Shown: piece by piece, positions 47,326 through 55,289 of the stretch
Position numbering within the stretch: position 1 is the stretch's first letter
How the letters are laid out: each line of letters starts with the position of its first letter
Position numbers and translations under genes: made by a program
From: Belnapia rosea
Lineage (GTDB): Bacteria > Pseudomonadota > Alphaproteobacteria > Acetobacterales > Acetobacteraceae
Assembly (NCBI RefSeq): GCF_900101615.1
Contig: NZ_FMZX01000007.1
Span: 123,147-187,146 of the forward strand
Reading direction: 5' to 3'
Length of the DNA: 64,000 bases
The notes under the pieces: generated by a model
What the model was told of the DNA's origin: nothing
Databases searched by the model: none
Seen by the model: only the letters and a program-made list of their open reading frames with translations

Positions 47326-48093
47326 TCAGGCCGGGACCAAGGTTTCCGCTAGCGTGCTCCACGCTGCGTCGCGCAGGTCGCGGCGCATTGCCTCCTCGTC
47401 GGTCCAGCGGGTTTCGACAGGGAGGCGGATCACCTCGCACCGCACCGTCAGCGTGCTGTCGCGGAAGGGCCATGGGTCCAGCGACCAGCGAGACGGCCCC
47501 TGTCGCACAAGCTTCATCTTACGGGTGCTGCCGTCCTCCATCGGCGCCTCCCCGGCCTTGTCAGGCTCCGCAAAGCAGAGGGCGAGGGAAAGGGCGTCGG
47601 TCACCGCAACGAGAGCGGAGTTCCGTTTGACCAGATCAGATGACGTGCCGAGCTTGGCAATCCAGTCCGCCTGGAGGGCGCTCTCCTTGGCGGCGTTGCG
47701 GTCGATCGCAGCGTGATCCTCCGGTGGCAGGCTCTCCGGGTCCATGTACTCCGTGTAAATCCGCGTGCCGTGCAGGGAGATGAGCAGGGCTGGCCAGAGG
47801 CCGTAGGCAGCGCGGGCGATCTCCACGCCGCGCGCCCACATGGGGGCGTGGACCGCCGGGCCGAGCCGGGTGAAGGGGTGGGGCAGGCCGGTCTCGGTGT
47901 CGAGGGTCGGGGCGGTCTCCCAGGACAACCAGGCGATGTCGTGCTGTTCGGCGGCGAGGATGACCTCCGGCGCTGGGTCCGGCCGGGCGAAGCCGGGAGC
48001 ACCCCAGGCGGCCATCATCTGGCCCGAGAGCAGGGCATGGGAGGGCTGAGAAATGAGGAGGCGGATGCCGTTCTCTGGATTGCGCAGGATCAT
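47326..48093 (-). CDS. DUF3891 family protein
   Basis: A 255-residue protein matching the DUF3891 pattern: start MILRNPENGIRLLISQPSHALLSG is split in the family as Leu-Ile-x-Gln-x-x-His-Ala-x-Leu-Ser-Gly, then EVILAAEQHDIAWLSWE and PHPFTRLGP. The conserved His and Asp residues suggest a metal site, but no activity is known. It is cytosolic and appears intact, though it sits in a decayed zone. Confidence 0.7.
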   Translation of the reverse strand: MILRNPENGIRLLISQPSHALLSGQMMAAWGAPGFARPDPAPEVILAAEQHDIAWLSWETAPTLDTETGLPHPFTRLGPAVHAPMWARGVEIARAAYGLWPALLISLHGTRIYTEYMDPESLPPEDHAAIDRNAAKESALQADWIAKLGTSSDLVKRNSALVAVTDALSLALCFAEPDKAGEAPMEDGSTRKMKLVRQGPSRWSLDPWPFRDSTLTVRCEVIRLPVETRWTDEEAMRRDLRDAAWSTLAETLVPA

Positions 48094-48253
48094 GAAGGAC
48101 CAACGCGCGAGAGGGCCTCAGGATACGCACCCGCCTGATCTGTCCGGCTTCGGGCCCGGCAGGTGGCGCTGGCCGGCCTCAACGCAAGCACCCGCCCGGA
48201 CCAGGCCAGCCAATGCGGAACCCGTCAGGCACTGAAAGTCAGCCACCTATACC

Positions 48254-48688
48254 ATGCGACAGGTCCCGCTCTCCTGGTATGTCCGTCCCGGCCTCGCCCC
48301 TGCCCTTGAGCCAGCCCGATTCCTCGCCATCTCAGCCCAGCACGGCAGGAGACCGGCGACTGTGACATCGACATGGTCCGAGGATGAGATCAGGGCCATG
48401 CGCTCGGCACTCCGCAGGCAGCCCGATCTCGACCTGTCGGACATGCTTTTCCGCAGTAAGGCGGATTGGCCCAAGGCCGTGGCAACGTTGCGAAAAATTT
48501 ATGACTGCGAGATGCGGCGGGCCTGCCGGCTAGCGCTCGCTCATCCTGGTTGGCGCCGCTGGGTCGAGAGGCGCATCAATGCCGATCCTGACTGCCAGGC
48601 CCAGGCCGAGCGCGAACTGCGGCGCCATGGCGTGGGTGCCCTGATCCATCGGGAGAATGGAAGGCTTCGGGTCCGGTGCGGCGCATGA
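48254..48688 (+). CDS. hypothetical protein
   Basis: A 144-residue protein with no recognised domain. The region from about residue 38 (STWSEDEIRAMRSALRRQ through DMLFRSKADWPKAVATL) looks helical and charged, with several Trp residues, unlike a shadow frame. No clear ribosome site precedes the ATG, so the start is uncertain. It ends 13 bases before the MFS gene and could be part of the same transcript. Confidence 0.45.
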   Translation: MRQVPLSWYVRPGLAPALEPARFLAISAQHGRRPATVTSTWSEDEIRAMRSALRRQPDLDLSDMLFRSKADWPKAVATLRKIYDCEMRRACRLALAHPGWRRWVERRINADPDCQAQAERELRRHGVGALIHRENGRLRVRCGA

Positions 48689-48701
48689 CGCTCTGGGCCG
48701 G

Positions 48702-50036
48702 ATGAGCAAGGCGCCACCTCGGTCCAGCTCCGCCCAGAGAACCGGTCCTGGGCCACCACTTTTCACCAGTCCGGCCTGGCGCCGGCTGACCATTCTCGTC
48801 CTGTACGGCTATCAGGGGCTGGTCGCGGGCTTCGCAGTCACGGCATTGCCGAACCACCTGGCCAGCCTCGGCGCGGCGCCAGATGCCATCGGGGCGATGC
48901 TGGCACTTATCGGCCTGCCCTGGGTCCTGCAGCCCCTCTGGGGGCCGCTGATCGACCGCTTCGGCGATTTCCGGATGGGCCGCCGGCGGGCCTGGGTCAT
49001 GCTTGGCCTGGCCGGCGCCCTGGCCTGCCTGGCCGTCCTGCCGCTCGCCGGCGGCGGCGCCGTCGCGCTCGGCTGGATCAGCCTTGTCCTGCTGCTGCAC
49101 AATGCCTGCGCGGCGCTGGTCGACACCGCAGTTGATGCAATGATCATCGACCACGTCCCCGCCGATCGCCTTGGCGAGACAACGGCCCTGACGCGGGCCG
49201 GGTTCGTTGGCGGCTCGGCCCTGGGCGCGGCGGTGTTCTCGGCGCTGGCCGCATTTCATGGCCTGCCCCTGGCGGAATGCGTGCTCCTCCTGCTGGGTTC
49301 GCTCGCAGCCGCGATCCCCGTTTTGGTCCGCGAGCAAGCGGGTGACGCCATCCTGTCACTGCGGCGGCACAGGCAGATGGGGCGCGACAGGCCGGGCACG
49401 ACCTCCTACCTCGTATTCCTCCGGGATCTCTGGGCCTTCGGCCGCCGGCGGGAAATCCTTGTCCTGCTGGCGATCTGCATCATCGAGGAATTCGCAACGG
49501 CCGCCTTCGGGCTTCATTTCGGACTTGATCTCGTGGCGACGGGCCGCTGGGATGCGACCTCGCTCTCGCAGCTCCAAGGCGGGCTTACCCTGGCCAGCGG
49601 CACGGTCGGCGCACTGTCGATCGGCCTGTGGCTGGACCGGGTGGGGCCGCAACATGCACTCCGCCTCCTGCTCGGGACCTGCGTCGCGGCCTATGGCCTC
49701 ACGGCGCTGCTGCTGCTCGGGCCGCGAAGCCACCTGCTCGAGGCCTGCGCCATGGCGCTGTCCAGCGTCGTGCCGGCCCTGGTCTTTGTCTCGCTTGCAC
49801 CCACCGTCATGCAGATCATCCGCGGGAACGGCGCCGCCACCCAATTTGCCCTTGTCATGGCGGCACTGAATGGCGGCGGCCTGCTCGGATCGGCGGCCTC
49901 GAGCCATATCGGGGCACTGCTCCCGTCCTGGCTGGTCGCGCTGGGAGGCGCGGGCCTCTTCGCGCTCTGCACCGCGATGGCACCCAGGCCGGAACGGCTT
50001 TTCGGCAGTATCACACGACAGAACAGCATGGACTGA
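48702..50036 (+). CDS. MFS transporter, AmpG/PAT-like
   Basis: A 444-residue membrane protein with about 12 helices. The first, with ILVLYGYQGLVAGFAVTALP, and the loop motif PLWGPLIDRFGD resemble the AmpG/acetyl-CoA-transporter-like MFS branch that carries sugar-peptides. It precedes the inositol-glycoconjugate cluster in the same direction, 151 bases before the inositol synthase gene, and could export or import the product. The start is uncertain: ATG at 48702 is used, and ATG at 48657 overlaps the preceding frame. Confidence 0.8.
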   Translation: MSKAPPRSSSAQRTGPGPPLFTSPAWRRLTILVLYGYQGLVAGFAVTALPNHLASLGAAPDAIGAMLALIGLPWVLQPLWGPLIDRFGDFRMGRRRAWVMLGLAGALACLAVLPLAGGGAVALGWISLVLLLHNACAALVDTAVDAMIIDHVPADRLGETTALTRAGFVGGSALGAAVFSALAAFHGLPLAECVLLLLGSLAAAIPVLVREQAGDAILSLRRHRQMGRDRPGTTSYLVFLRDLWAFGRRREILVLLAICIIEEFATAAFGLHFGLDLVATGRWDATSLSQLQGGLTLASGTVGALSIGLWLDRVGPQHALRLLLGTCVAAYGLTALLLLGPRSHLLEACAMALSSVVPALVFVSLAPTVMQIIRGNGAATQFALVMAALNGGGLLGSAASSHIGALLPSWLVALGGAGLFALCTAMAPRPERLFGSITRQNSMD

Positions 50037-50187
50037 TGACCAGGCAGGTTCATGCAACTCTCGCGTGCCGGGGCCTGTCCCGGCTCAACGGCAACGGCCT
50101 CATCTCCGGTATACGTGATCGCGCCATCGCCTAGCGCATCTCCGCGTCGACCCGATCTTCGTGCGCAAGAGGCAGGGGCGGAGCAGA

Positions 50188-51387
50188 ATGGTGAATGCGT
50201 CAGGGCGCCGTCGCGTCGGTGTGGCAGTCGTAGGTCTGGGTGGCGCCGTGGCGACCACCGCCGTGGCCGGGGTTGAGCTGATGCGCCGTGGCGCCAACAG
50301 CATGAGCGGGCTGCCCCTCGCCGATGTCGCCGTGCCTGGCCTTGCCGGCTACGAGGATCTCGTCTTCGGCGGCTGGGACGTGAACGGGCAGAGCCTCGCC
50401 GCAGCCGCAGCCGAGCATCACGTGCTGAACGACAACCAGCTTGCCGATACCGAGGACGCGCTCTCCCGCGTCACACCATGGAAAGCGGTAGCGAGCAGCG
50501 CCTTCTGCCGCCGGGTTGGTGGCAGCAACATGCGGGAGATGCGCGGCCACCGCGCCGCGATCGATGCCATCATCAGTGACATCCAGCAGTTCAAGGTGGC
50601 GAACGACCTCGACGACGTCGTCATGATCAACCTCGCCTCCACTGAACGCACGCCGGTGGAAGGCGAGGCGCTGCGCACGGCGGATGGATTCCAGCGCGCC
50701 CTCGACCAGGACGACCCCGATATCGGCCCGGCGATGCTCTATGCCGCCGCGGCAATCGAGGCCGGCGTCGCCTATGGCAACTTCACCCCCTCCGTCGCAG
50801 CGGACATTCCTGGCCTGACCGAGCTTGCCGAACGGCGCGGCGTGCCGGTCGCCGGCAAGGACGGCAAGACCGGGCAGACCTTGCTGAAGACCGTGCTGGC
50901 GCCAGCCCTGCGCGCCCGGGCATTGCATGTGGATGGCTGGTTCTCGACCAACATCCTCGGCAACCGCGACGGCCAGGCGCTCGAGGATCCGGACAGCCTG
51001 AAGTCGAAGCTCGGCACCAAGGGCAACGTGCTCGACAGCATCCTCGGCTACAAGGTTGAGGACCACCTCGTCGACATCCGCTACTACCGGCCGCGCGGCG
51101 ACGACAAGGAAGCCTGGGACAATATAGACGTCAGCGGCTTCCTCGGCCACCGCATGCAGATCAAAGTGAACTTCCTCTGCAAGGACAGCGTCCTCGCCGC
51201 GCCGTTGGTCCTTGAGATCGCCCGCGTCCTCGACCTTGCGCGGCAGCGTGGCGAAGGCGGCCCGCAGGAGCAGCTCTCGCTGTTTTTCAAGGCGCCGATG
51301 ACTGCCGGCCGCCGCGCCCCGGAGCATGCCTTTCACCGGCAGGAACGGATGCTCTCTGATTGGCTCGAGGGCAACGCCGGCCGATGA
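50188..51387 (+). CDS. ino1: inositol-3-phosphate synthase (MIPS)
   Basis: A 399-residue NAD-dependent enzyme that cyclises glucose 6-phosphate to myo-inositol 3-phosphate. The NAD fold starts GVAVVGLGGAVATTAV. Core catalytic and substrate sequence is clear: VMINLASTER, AGVAYGNFTPSVAADIPGL, GKDGKTGQTLLKTVLAP and WFSTNILGNRDG. GGAG lies just before the ATG at 50188. The gene opens the tightly packed cluster, and its stop overlaps the next start (ATGA). In alphaproteobacteria this enzyme is not part of core lipid synthesis, so it points to a dedicated pathway. Confidence 0.93.
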   Translation: MVNASGRRRVGVAVVGLGGAVATTAVAGVELMRRGANSMSGLPLADVAVPGLAGYEDLVFGGWDVNGQSLAAAAAEHHVLNDNQLADTEDALSRVTPWKAVASSAFCRRVGGSNMREMRGHRAAIDAIISDIQQFKVANDLDDVVMINLASTERTPVEGEALRTADGFQRALDQDDPDIGPAMLYAAAAIEAGVAYGNFTPSVAADIPGLTELAERRGVPVAGKDGKTGQTLLKTVLAPALRARALHVDGWFSTNILGNRDGQALEDPDSLKSKLGTKGNVLDSILGYKVEDHLVDIRYYRPRGDDKEAWDNIDVSGFLGHRMQIKVNFLCKDSVLAAPLVLEIARVLDLARQRGEGGPQEQLSLFFKAPMTAGRRAPEHAFHRQERMLSDWLEGNAGR

Positions 51388-52304
51388 GGCTGGCAACGCC
51401 GGAACAGGAGGGCGGGCAAGCCCCGCCTTCCTTGATGCCTCTGTTGCGCGGCCTTGAGGACCTGAAGCGGATCCGCTCGGCGAACCAGTCCGGCTCTATC
51501 GCAGAACGCCTTTTCACCAGCGCCTGGTCGGCGCTGGTTGCGGGGGTGCACCCGACGGATGTTGCCCGCCATGCCGTCCGGCATGCCCTGGCGGCGACGG
51601 TACTGGGCGATCTCGATACCGGCGTGCTGCGGATGGCCGGTGTACCGGACGCCGCCGCCGACGACATCATACAGGCAACCGTGGCGACGGCAGCGGCGCC
51701 GCTCGAAGCCGGGTTGCGGGCTTGGCTGCTGGATGCACCGGCCCCGGCCCGGTGCGGCAACCCGCCACCCTTCGTCGCCCGCCTGGCCGCGCAGCCCCGC
51801 GCCGGCGCCACTGCCCCGGGCCGCGGCCGGTTGATCCTCGATCCGCCGGAAAGCCATGCTGAGCATTGCGCCTTGGTCACCGTCTTCGGCGTTCTGCTGG
51901 CGCCGAGTTGGGGCGCGCGGCCGGAAACCGTTTTCCTGGCCGGCCTTGCCCATCATCTTCATAACGCGTTGCTCCCCGATTCCGGCTTTGCCGGGGAGAT
52001 GGCGCTCGGTGAATGGCTGGCGCCGTCCATGGCACGGGCGACTGCGCTGGCACTGGATGAGCTGGAGCCTGGCCTGCGCGCTGCGGTTCAGGAGGCGTGC
52101 CACATCCTGCCTGACGCGACCACACCCGAGGGCCGCGCCTTCCACGCCGCCGATACGCTCGACCGGGTTCTGCAGGTGGAAGGGCAGCTTCGTGCCGCCG
52201 GCACCAGCATGGCCTTCGTGCTGCGCGAGATGGAGCTGGTGCATGCCGGCCCGGTGAAGCCGTTCCAGGATGCGGTGCTCGCCCGGATGGGCCTCGCCGC
52301 ATGA
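51384..52304 (+). CDS. HD-domain-like protein, possible phosphohydrolase
   Basis: A 306-residue protein. A pattern of ESHAEHCALV, then LAGLAHHLHNALLPD and a later AADTLDRVL fits the helical HD fold, with HH where the classic motif has HD. HD proteins are metal phosphohydrolases. An attractive but unproven role is removal of the phosphate from inositol phosphate or a later intermediate. The N-terminal 120 residues are Ala-rich and not recognised. It overlaps ino1 and the methyltransferase gene by 4 bases each. Confidence 0.55.
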   Translation: MRLATPEQEGGQAPPSLMPLLRGLEDLKRIRSANQSGSIAERLFTSAWSALVAGVHPTDVARHAVRHALAATVLGDLDTGVLRMAGVPDAAADDIIQATVATAAAPLEAGLRAWLLDAPAPARCGNPPPFVARLAAQPRAGATAPGRGRLILDPPESHAEHCALVTVFGVLLAPSWGARPETVFLAGLAHHLHNALLPDSGFAGEMALGEWLAPSMARATALALDELEPGLRAAVQEACHILPDATTPEGRAFHAADTLDRVLQVEGQLRAAGTSMAFVLREMELVHAGPVKPFQDAVLARMGLAA

Positions 52305-53407
52305 TCGCCGATACCGCCCATTCGGTAAGGGATGCGGCGGGCTGCCGTTGGCCGGCACCGGATGGCATCCCCTTCCTTCGCGCCGGACGACGTGCGCTGG
52401 CCGAGGCGGCGCTGGTGCATCTCGATGCCGGCGAAGCGGAGGCGGCGCTGGTCCTGCTCCTCGCCGACCAGGATGACTGGTGGCGCGGCCCGACTGCGGA
52501 GCCGGCCGCGCTGCAGCGGCTGGTGCGCGAGCGGGAGACGCTCACCTTGAGGGAGGCGATGCGGCTGCTCGCCTGGGGGCCGGTCGCCGACTACTTCGCG
52601 CATCGCTGGTCTGACCCGACCTTCCTCGCCGGCCTGGCTCTGGCCGAGGCGCATTGGAACGAACCGCACAGCGCCTTCGAGCTCGCCTGCGGCATCGGCC
52701 ATCATCTGCGAGAGCTGGCGCGTCGCGGCGTCGCGGTGACCGGCGCCGATGTGGTCTTCGCCAAGCTCTGGGTAGCGCGGCACTGGGTGGTGCCGGAGGC
52801 ACGGCTGCTCTGCCTCGACGCGGCTCAACCCTGGCCGCATCTGGGGCCCTTCGACCTCGTCGCCTGCCACGATGCCTTCTATTTTCTCGAGCCGAAGCGG
52901 CCGATCCTGGAGGCGCTGCGCGGCTTGCTGGACCCGGCGCGGGGTGTGCTGCTCATCGGTCATGTGCACAATCGGGACTGGCCGAACCTGTCGGCCGGTG
53001 CCGCGGTTTCGGCCGGGGAGATGGCGGCCCTGCTGCCGGATGCGCGGCTGTATGAGGATGCGGAGTTGACCCGCGCCCTCGCCGCCGGACGGGCGCCGCA
53101 GGCAGCGCCGGCCGATGACCTGCGCGGCGCCGAGGCCTTCGCCGCCGCGGCGGGACCGGGGCTGCCGGCGCCGCATCCGGTGACGGGACTGCTCGCCCTG
53201 CCCCCGCCGGGCGCGGTGCTGCGCCGCAATCCTCTCTATGATGCGGAGGGCCGCATCGCCTGGCCGTCCGAACGCTATGGCCAGGAATATGGCGCGTTGG
53301 CGACCTACCCGCCCTCGACCAGCCAGCCGTCCTCCGTGCCCCTGACAGCCGCGACCGTCGAAGCGGCCCGGCGGCGCGAGCTGGTCGATTTGCCGGAGGG
53401 GTGGTGA
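52301..53407 (+). CDS. SAM-dependent methyltransferase
   Basis: A 368-residue protein. The class I methyltransferase SAM-binding motif is FELACGIGHHLRELARRG, near residue 126. An acidic post-motif position is seen in GADVVF, and motif IV-like FDLVACHDAFYFL follows, with LLDPARGVLLIGHVHN after it. The C-terminal 120 residues are Pro/Ala-rich and may bind the substrate. It overlaps the HD-like gene by 4 bases. It probably methylates an O or N of the cluster product. Confidence 0.8.
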   Translation: MIADTAHSVRDAAGCRWPAPDGIPFLRAGRRALAEAALVHLDAGEAEAALVLLLADQDDWWRGPTAEPAALQRLVRERETLTLREAMRLLAWGPVADYFAHRWSDPTFLAGLALAEAHWNEPHSAFELACGIGHHLRELARRGVAVTGADVVFAKLWVARHWVVPEARLLCLDAAQPWPHLGPFDLVACHDAFYFLEPKRPILEALRGLLDPARGVLLIGHVHNRDWPNLSAGAAVSAGEMAALLPDARLYEDAELTRALAAGRAPQAAPADDLRGAEAFAAAAGPGLPAPHPVTGLLALPPPGAVLRRNPLYDAEGRIAWPSERYGQEYGALATYPPSTSQPSSVPLTAATVEAARRRELVDLPEGW

Positions 53408-53409
53408 CC

Positions 53410-54453
53410 ATGCTCGATGCCGCCCTGCACGTCACGAACGACGGGACTGCGGGCCTGGGCTGGGGCGTGATCGGCTTCGGCTGGGTGGCGCGGGACTATG
53501 CCGTTCCCGGCCTGCGCGGCGCCGGCGGCCGGCTGGTGGCCGTGGCCGATCCGGATGCAGGCGCACGGCGCCAAGCGGCGGCCCTGGGCGCGGAGGCCCA
53601 CGCTGATGCCGACGGCGTACTGGCCGACCCGGCGGTGCAGGCTGTCTATGTCGCAACGCCCAACCACCTGCACCGCGCCGCCGTCGAGCGCGCGGCCGCC
53701 GCCGGCAAGCCGGTGCTCTGCGAGAAGCCGATGGGGGCAACCCTCGCCGAGGCCGAGGCCATGGCCGCCGCCATCCGTGCCGCCGGCATCCGCTACGGCA
53801 CGGCCTTCGACCAGCGCCACCATCCCGCCCATGCCGCCATCCACGCCGCCATCGCCGCCGGCGCGGTCGGCAGGGTCACCGCCATCCGTATCGCCTATGC
53901 ATGCTGGGTCGATGCCGGTTGGGCCTCGGACAACTGGCGTGCCGATGCCACCCGCGCCGGTGGTGGCGCCTTGATCGACCTCGCGCCCCATGGGCTCGAT
54001 CTGGTGGACTACCTGCTGGGCGAGCCGGTCGAGGAGATCGCGGCGCTGACGCAGCAGCGCGTGCAGCGCTACGCCGTTGATGACGGCGCCATGCTGATCG
54101 GCCGCACCGGCTCCGGCGTGCTGGTCCAGCTTCACGTGGCCTATAACTGCCCGGAGGGGCTGCCGCGCCGGCAGCTCGAAGTGCTGGGCACGACCGGGCA
54201 GCTCCTCGCCGAACGCACCATGGGCCAGACGCCTGGCGGCAAGGTCTGGCGCATCGATGGCCGGCTCGGCCTGCGCGCGCCCCTGCCTGTCGAGGACGCA
54301 GAGGCCTCACCCTTCATGCGGCAGATGGGTGCCTTCGCAAGCTGGCTGCGGGGACAGGGGAACCCGGAGGCTTTCTCGCTCACCCGGGACCTTCACACCA
54401 TGCGCCTCATCGAGCGCGCCTATGCCGCTGCGGGAAAGCGCCCATGCCTTTGA
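53410..54453 (+). CDS. Gfo/Idh/MocA-family oxidoreductase
   Basis: A 347-residue NAD(P)-dependent sugar or inositol dehydrogenase. It has the Rossmann start GVIGFGWVARDYAVPGL, VYVATPNHLHRAAVERA, the family EKPMG motif, and a C-terminal alpha/beta domain with GGGALIDLAPHGLDLVDYLLG containing the usual catalytic His. With ino1 in the same cluster, an inositol or inositol-derived substrate is plausible. The ATG at 53410 has GGAGGGG 8 bases upstream; a GTG at 53401 inside the previous gene is less likely. Confidence 0.88.
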   Translation: MLDAALHVTNDGTAGLGWGVIGFGWVARDYAVPGLRGAGGRLVAVADPDAGARRQAAALGAEAHADADGVLADPAVQAVYVATPNHLHRAAVERAAAAGKPVLCEKPMGATLAEAEAMAAAIRAAGIRYGTAFDQRHHPAHAAIHAAIAAGAVGRVTAIRIAYACWVDAGWASDNWRADATRAGGGALIDLAPHGLDLVDYLLGEPVEEIAALTQQRVQRYAVDDGAMLIGRTGSGVLVQLHVAYNCPEGLPRRQLEVLGTTGQLLAERTMGQTPGGKVWRIDGRLGLRAPLPVEDAEASPFMRQMGAFASWLRGQGNPEAFSLTRDLHTMRLIERAYAAAGKRPCL

Positions 54454-55289
54454 AGCCTTATGCCTGCGCCAATTGTGGCCACTGGCAGCGCTATTTCGCC
54501 CCACCGCCGGACTGTCCGGTCTGCACGGATACACGCAACGACCTGCCCGAGGATGGCTGGCGGTTCCTGACGGTCGAGGAGGTGCGGCCGATGCTGCGCG
54601 GCCACTGGCGGCGGCTGGAGCGTGATCTCGTCGCTTTCTCCGTCTCGCCGCCGCTCGGGCTGAACGGCACCGGCTGGCTGCTGCTGCAGCCGGAGGGCAA
54701 CATCGCCTTCGAGGCAGCGCCCTTCTACACCGACGAGATGCTGGCCGAGATCGAGCGGCTCGGCGGCATCCGCTTCCTCGCTGCCTCGCATGTGCATGGC
54801 TACGGCGCGCTGTGGCAGCTGCAGGACGTGTTCCGGCCCGAGGTGCTGGCGATCCAGAAGGAGGACCTGTGGCTCACCAAGGCCTTCCGCGTCACCCGGC
54901 CCTATGATGAGGCGCTGGAGATCGCGCCCGGCCTTGTGCTGCATCATGTCGGTGGGCATTACGAGGGGCAGGCGGTGCTGCACGACGCGGGACGGCGCAT
55001 CCTGTTCTGCGGCGATGCCTTCAAAGTCGATCAGGACGAGGCGGGGAACAGCACCGCGGTCTCCACCCACAAGGCCTTCCACAAATCGATCCCGCTGACG
55101 CCAGGCGAAATCCGCCGTTACCGCGAGGTGATTGCCGGACTGGATTTCGACACGGTCTGCACGCCCTTCGAGCATGCGCCGGGCGTAGGGCGCGACATTG
55201 CCCTCGCCGTGCTGGATGACCAGCTCCGCGGCCCGCCGGGTGTCCGCCATATCCCGATCGACGAGTTGCGCCGGAGCGCCATGCAATGA
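54444..55289 (+). CDS. zinc-ribbon plus MBL-fold hydrolase-like protein
   Basis: A 281-residue protein. The N-terminus carries a rubredoxin/zinc-ribbon pair CANC (8-11) and CPVC (24-27). The rest resembles the metallo-beta-lactamase fold: ASHVHGYGALW stands where HxHxDH would be, then HHVGGHYEGQAVL and RILFCGDAFK (His and Asp ligands). The Asp-His part of the first motif is absent, so the metal site is altered. It overlaps the previous gene by 10 bases and the YcaO gene by 4. Its reaction is unknown. Confidence 0.75.
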   Translation: MPLKPYACANCGHWQRYFAPPPDCPVCTDTRNDLPEDGWRFLTVEEVRPMLRGHWRRLERDLVAFSVSPPLGLNGTGWLLLQPEGNIAFEAAPFYTDEMLAEIERLGGIRFLAASHVHGYGALWQLQDVFRPEVLAIQKEDLWLTKAFRVTRPYDEALEIAPGLVLHHVGGHYEGQAVLHDAGRRILFCGDAFKVDQDEAGNSTAVSTHKAFHKSIPLTPGEIRRYREVIAGLDFDTVCTPFEHAPGVGRDIALAVLDDQLRGPPGVRHIPIDELRRSAMQ

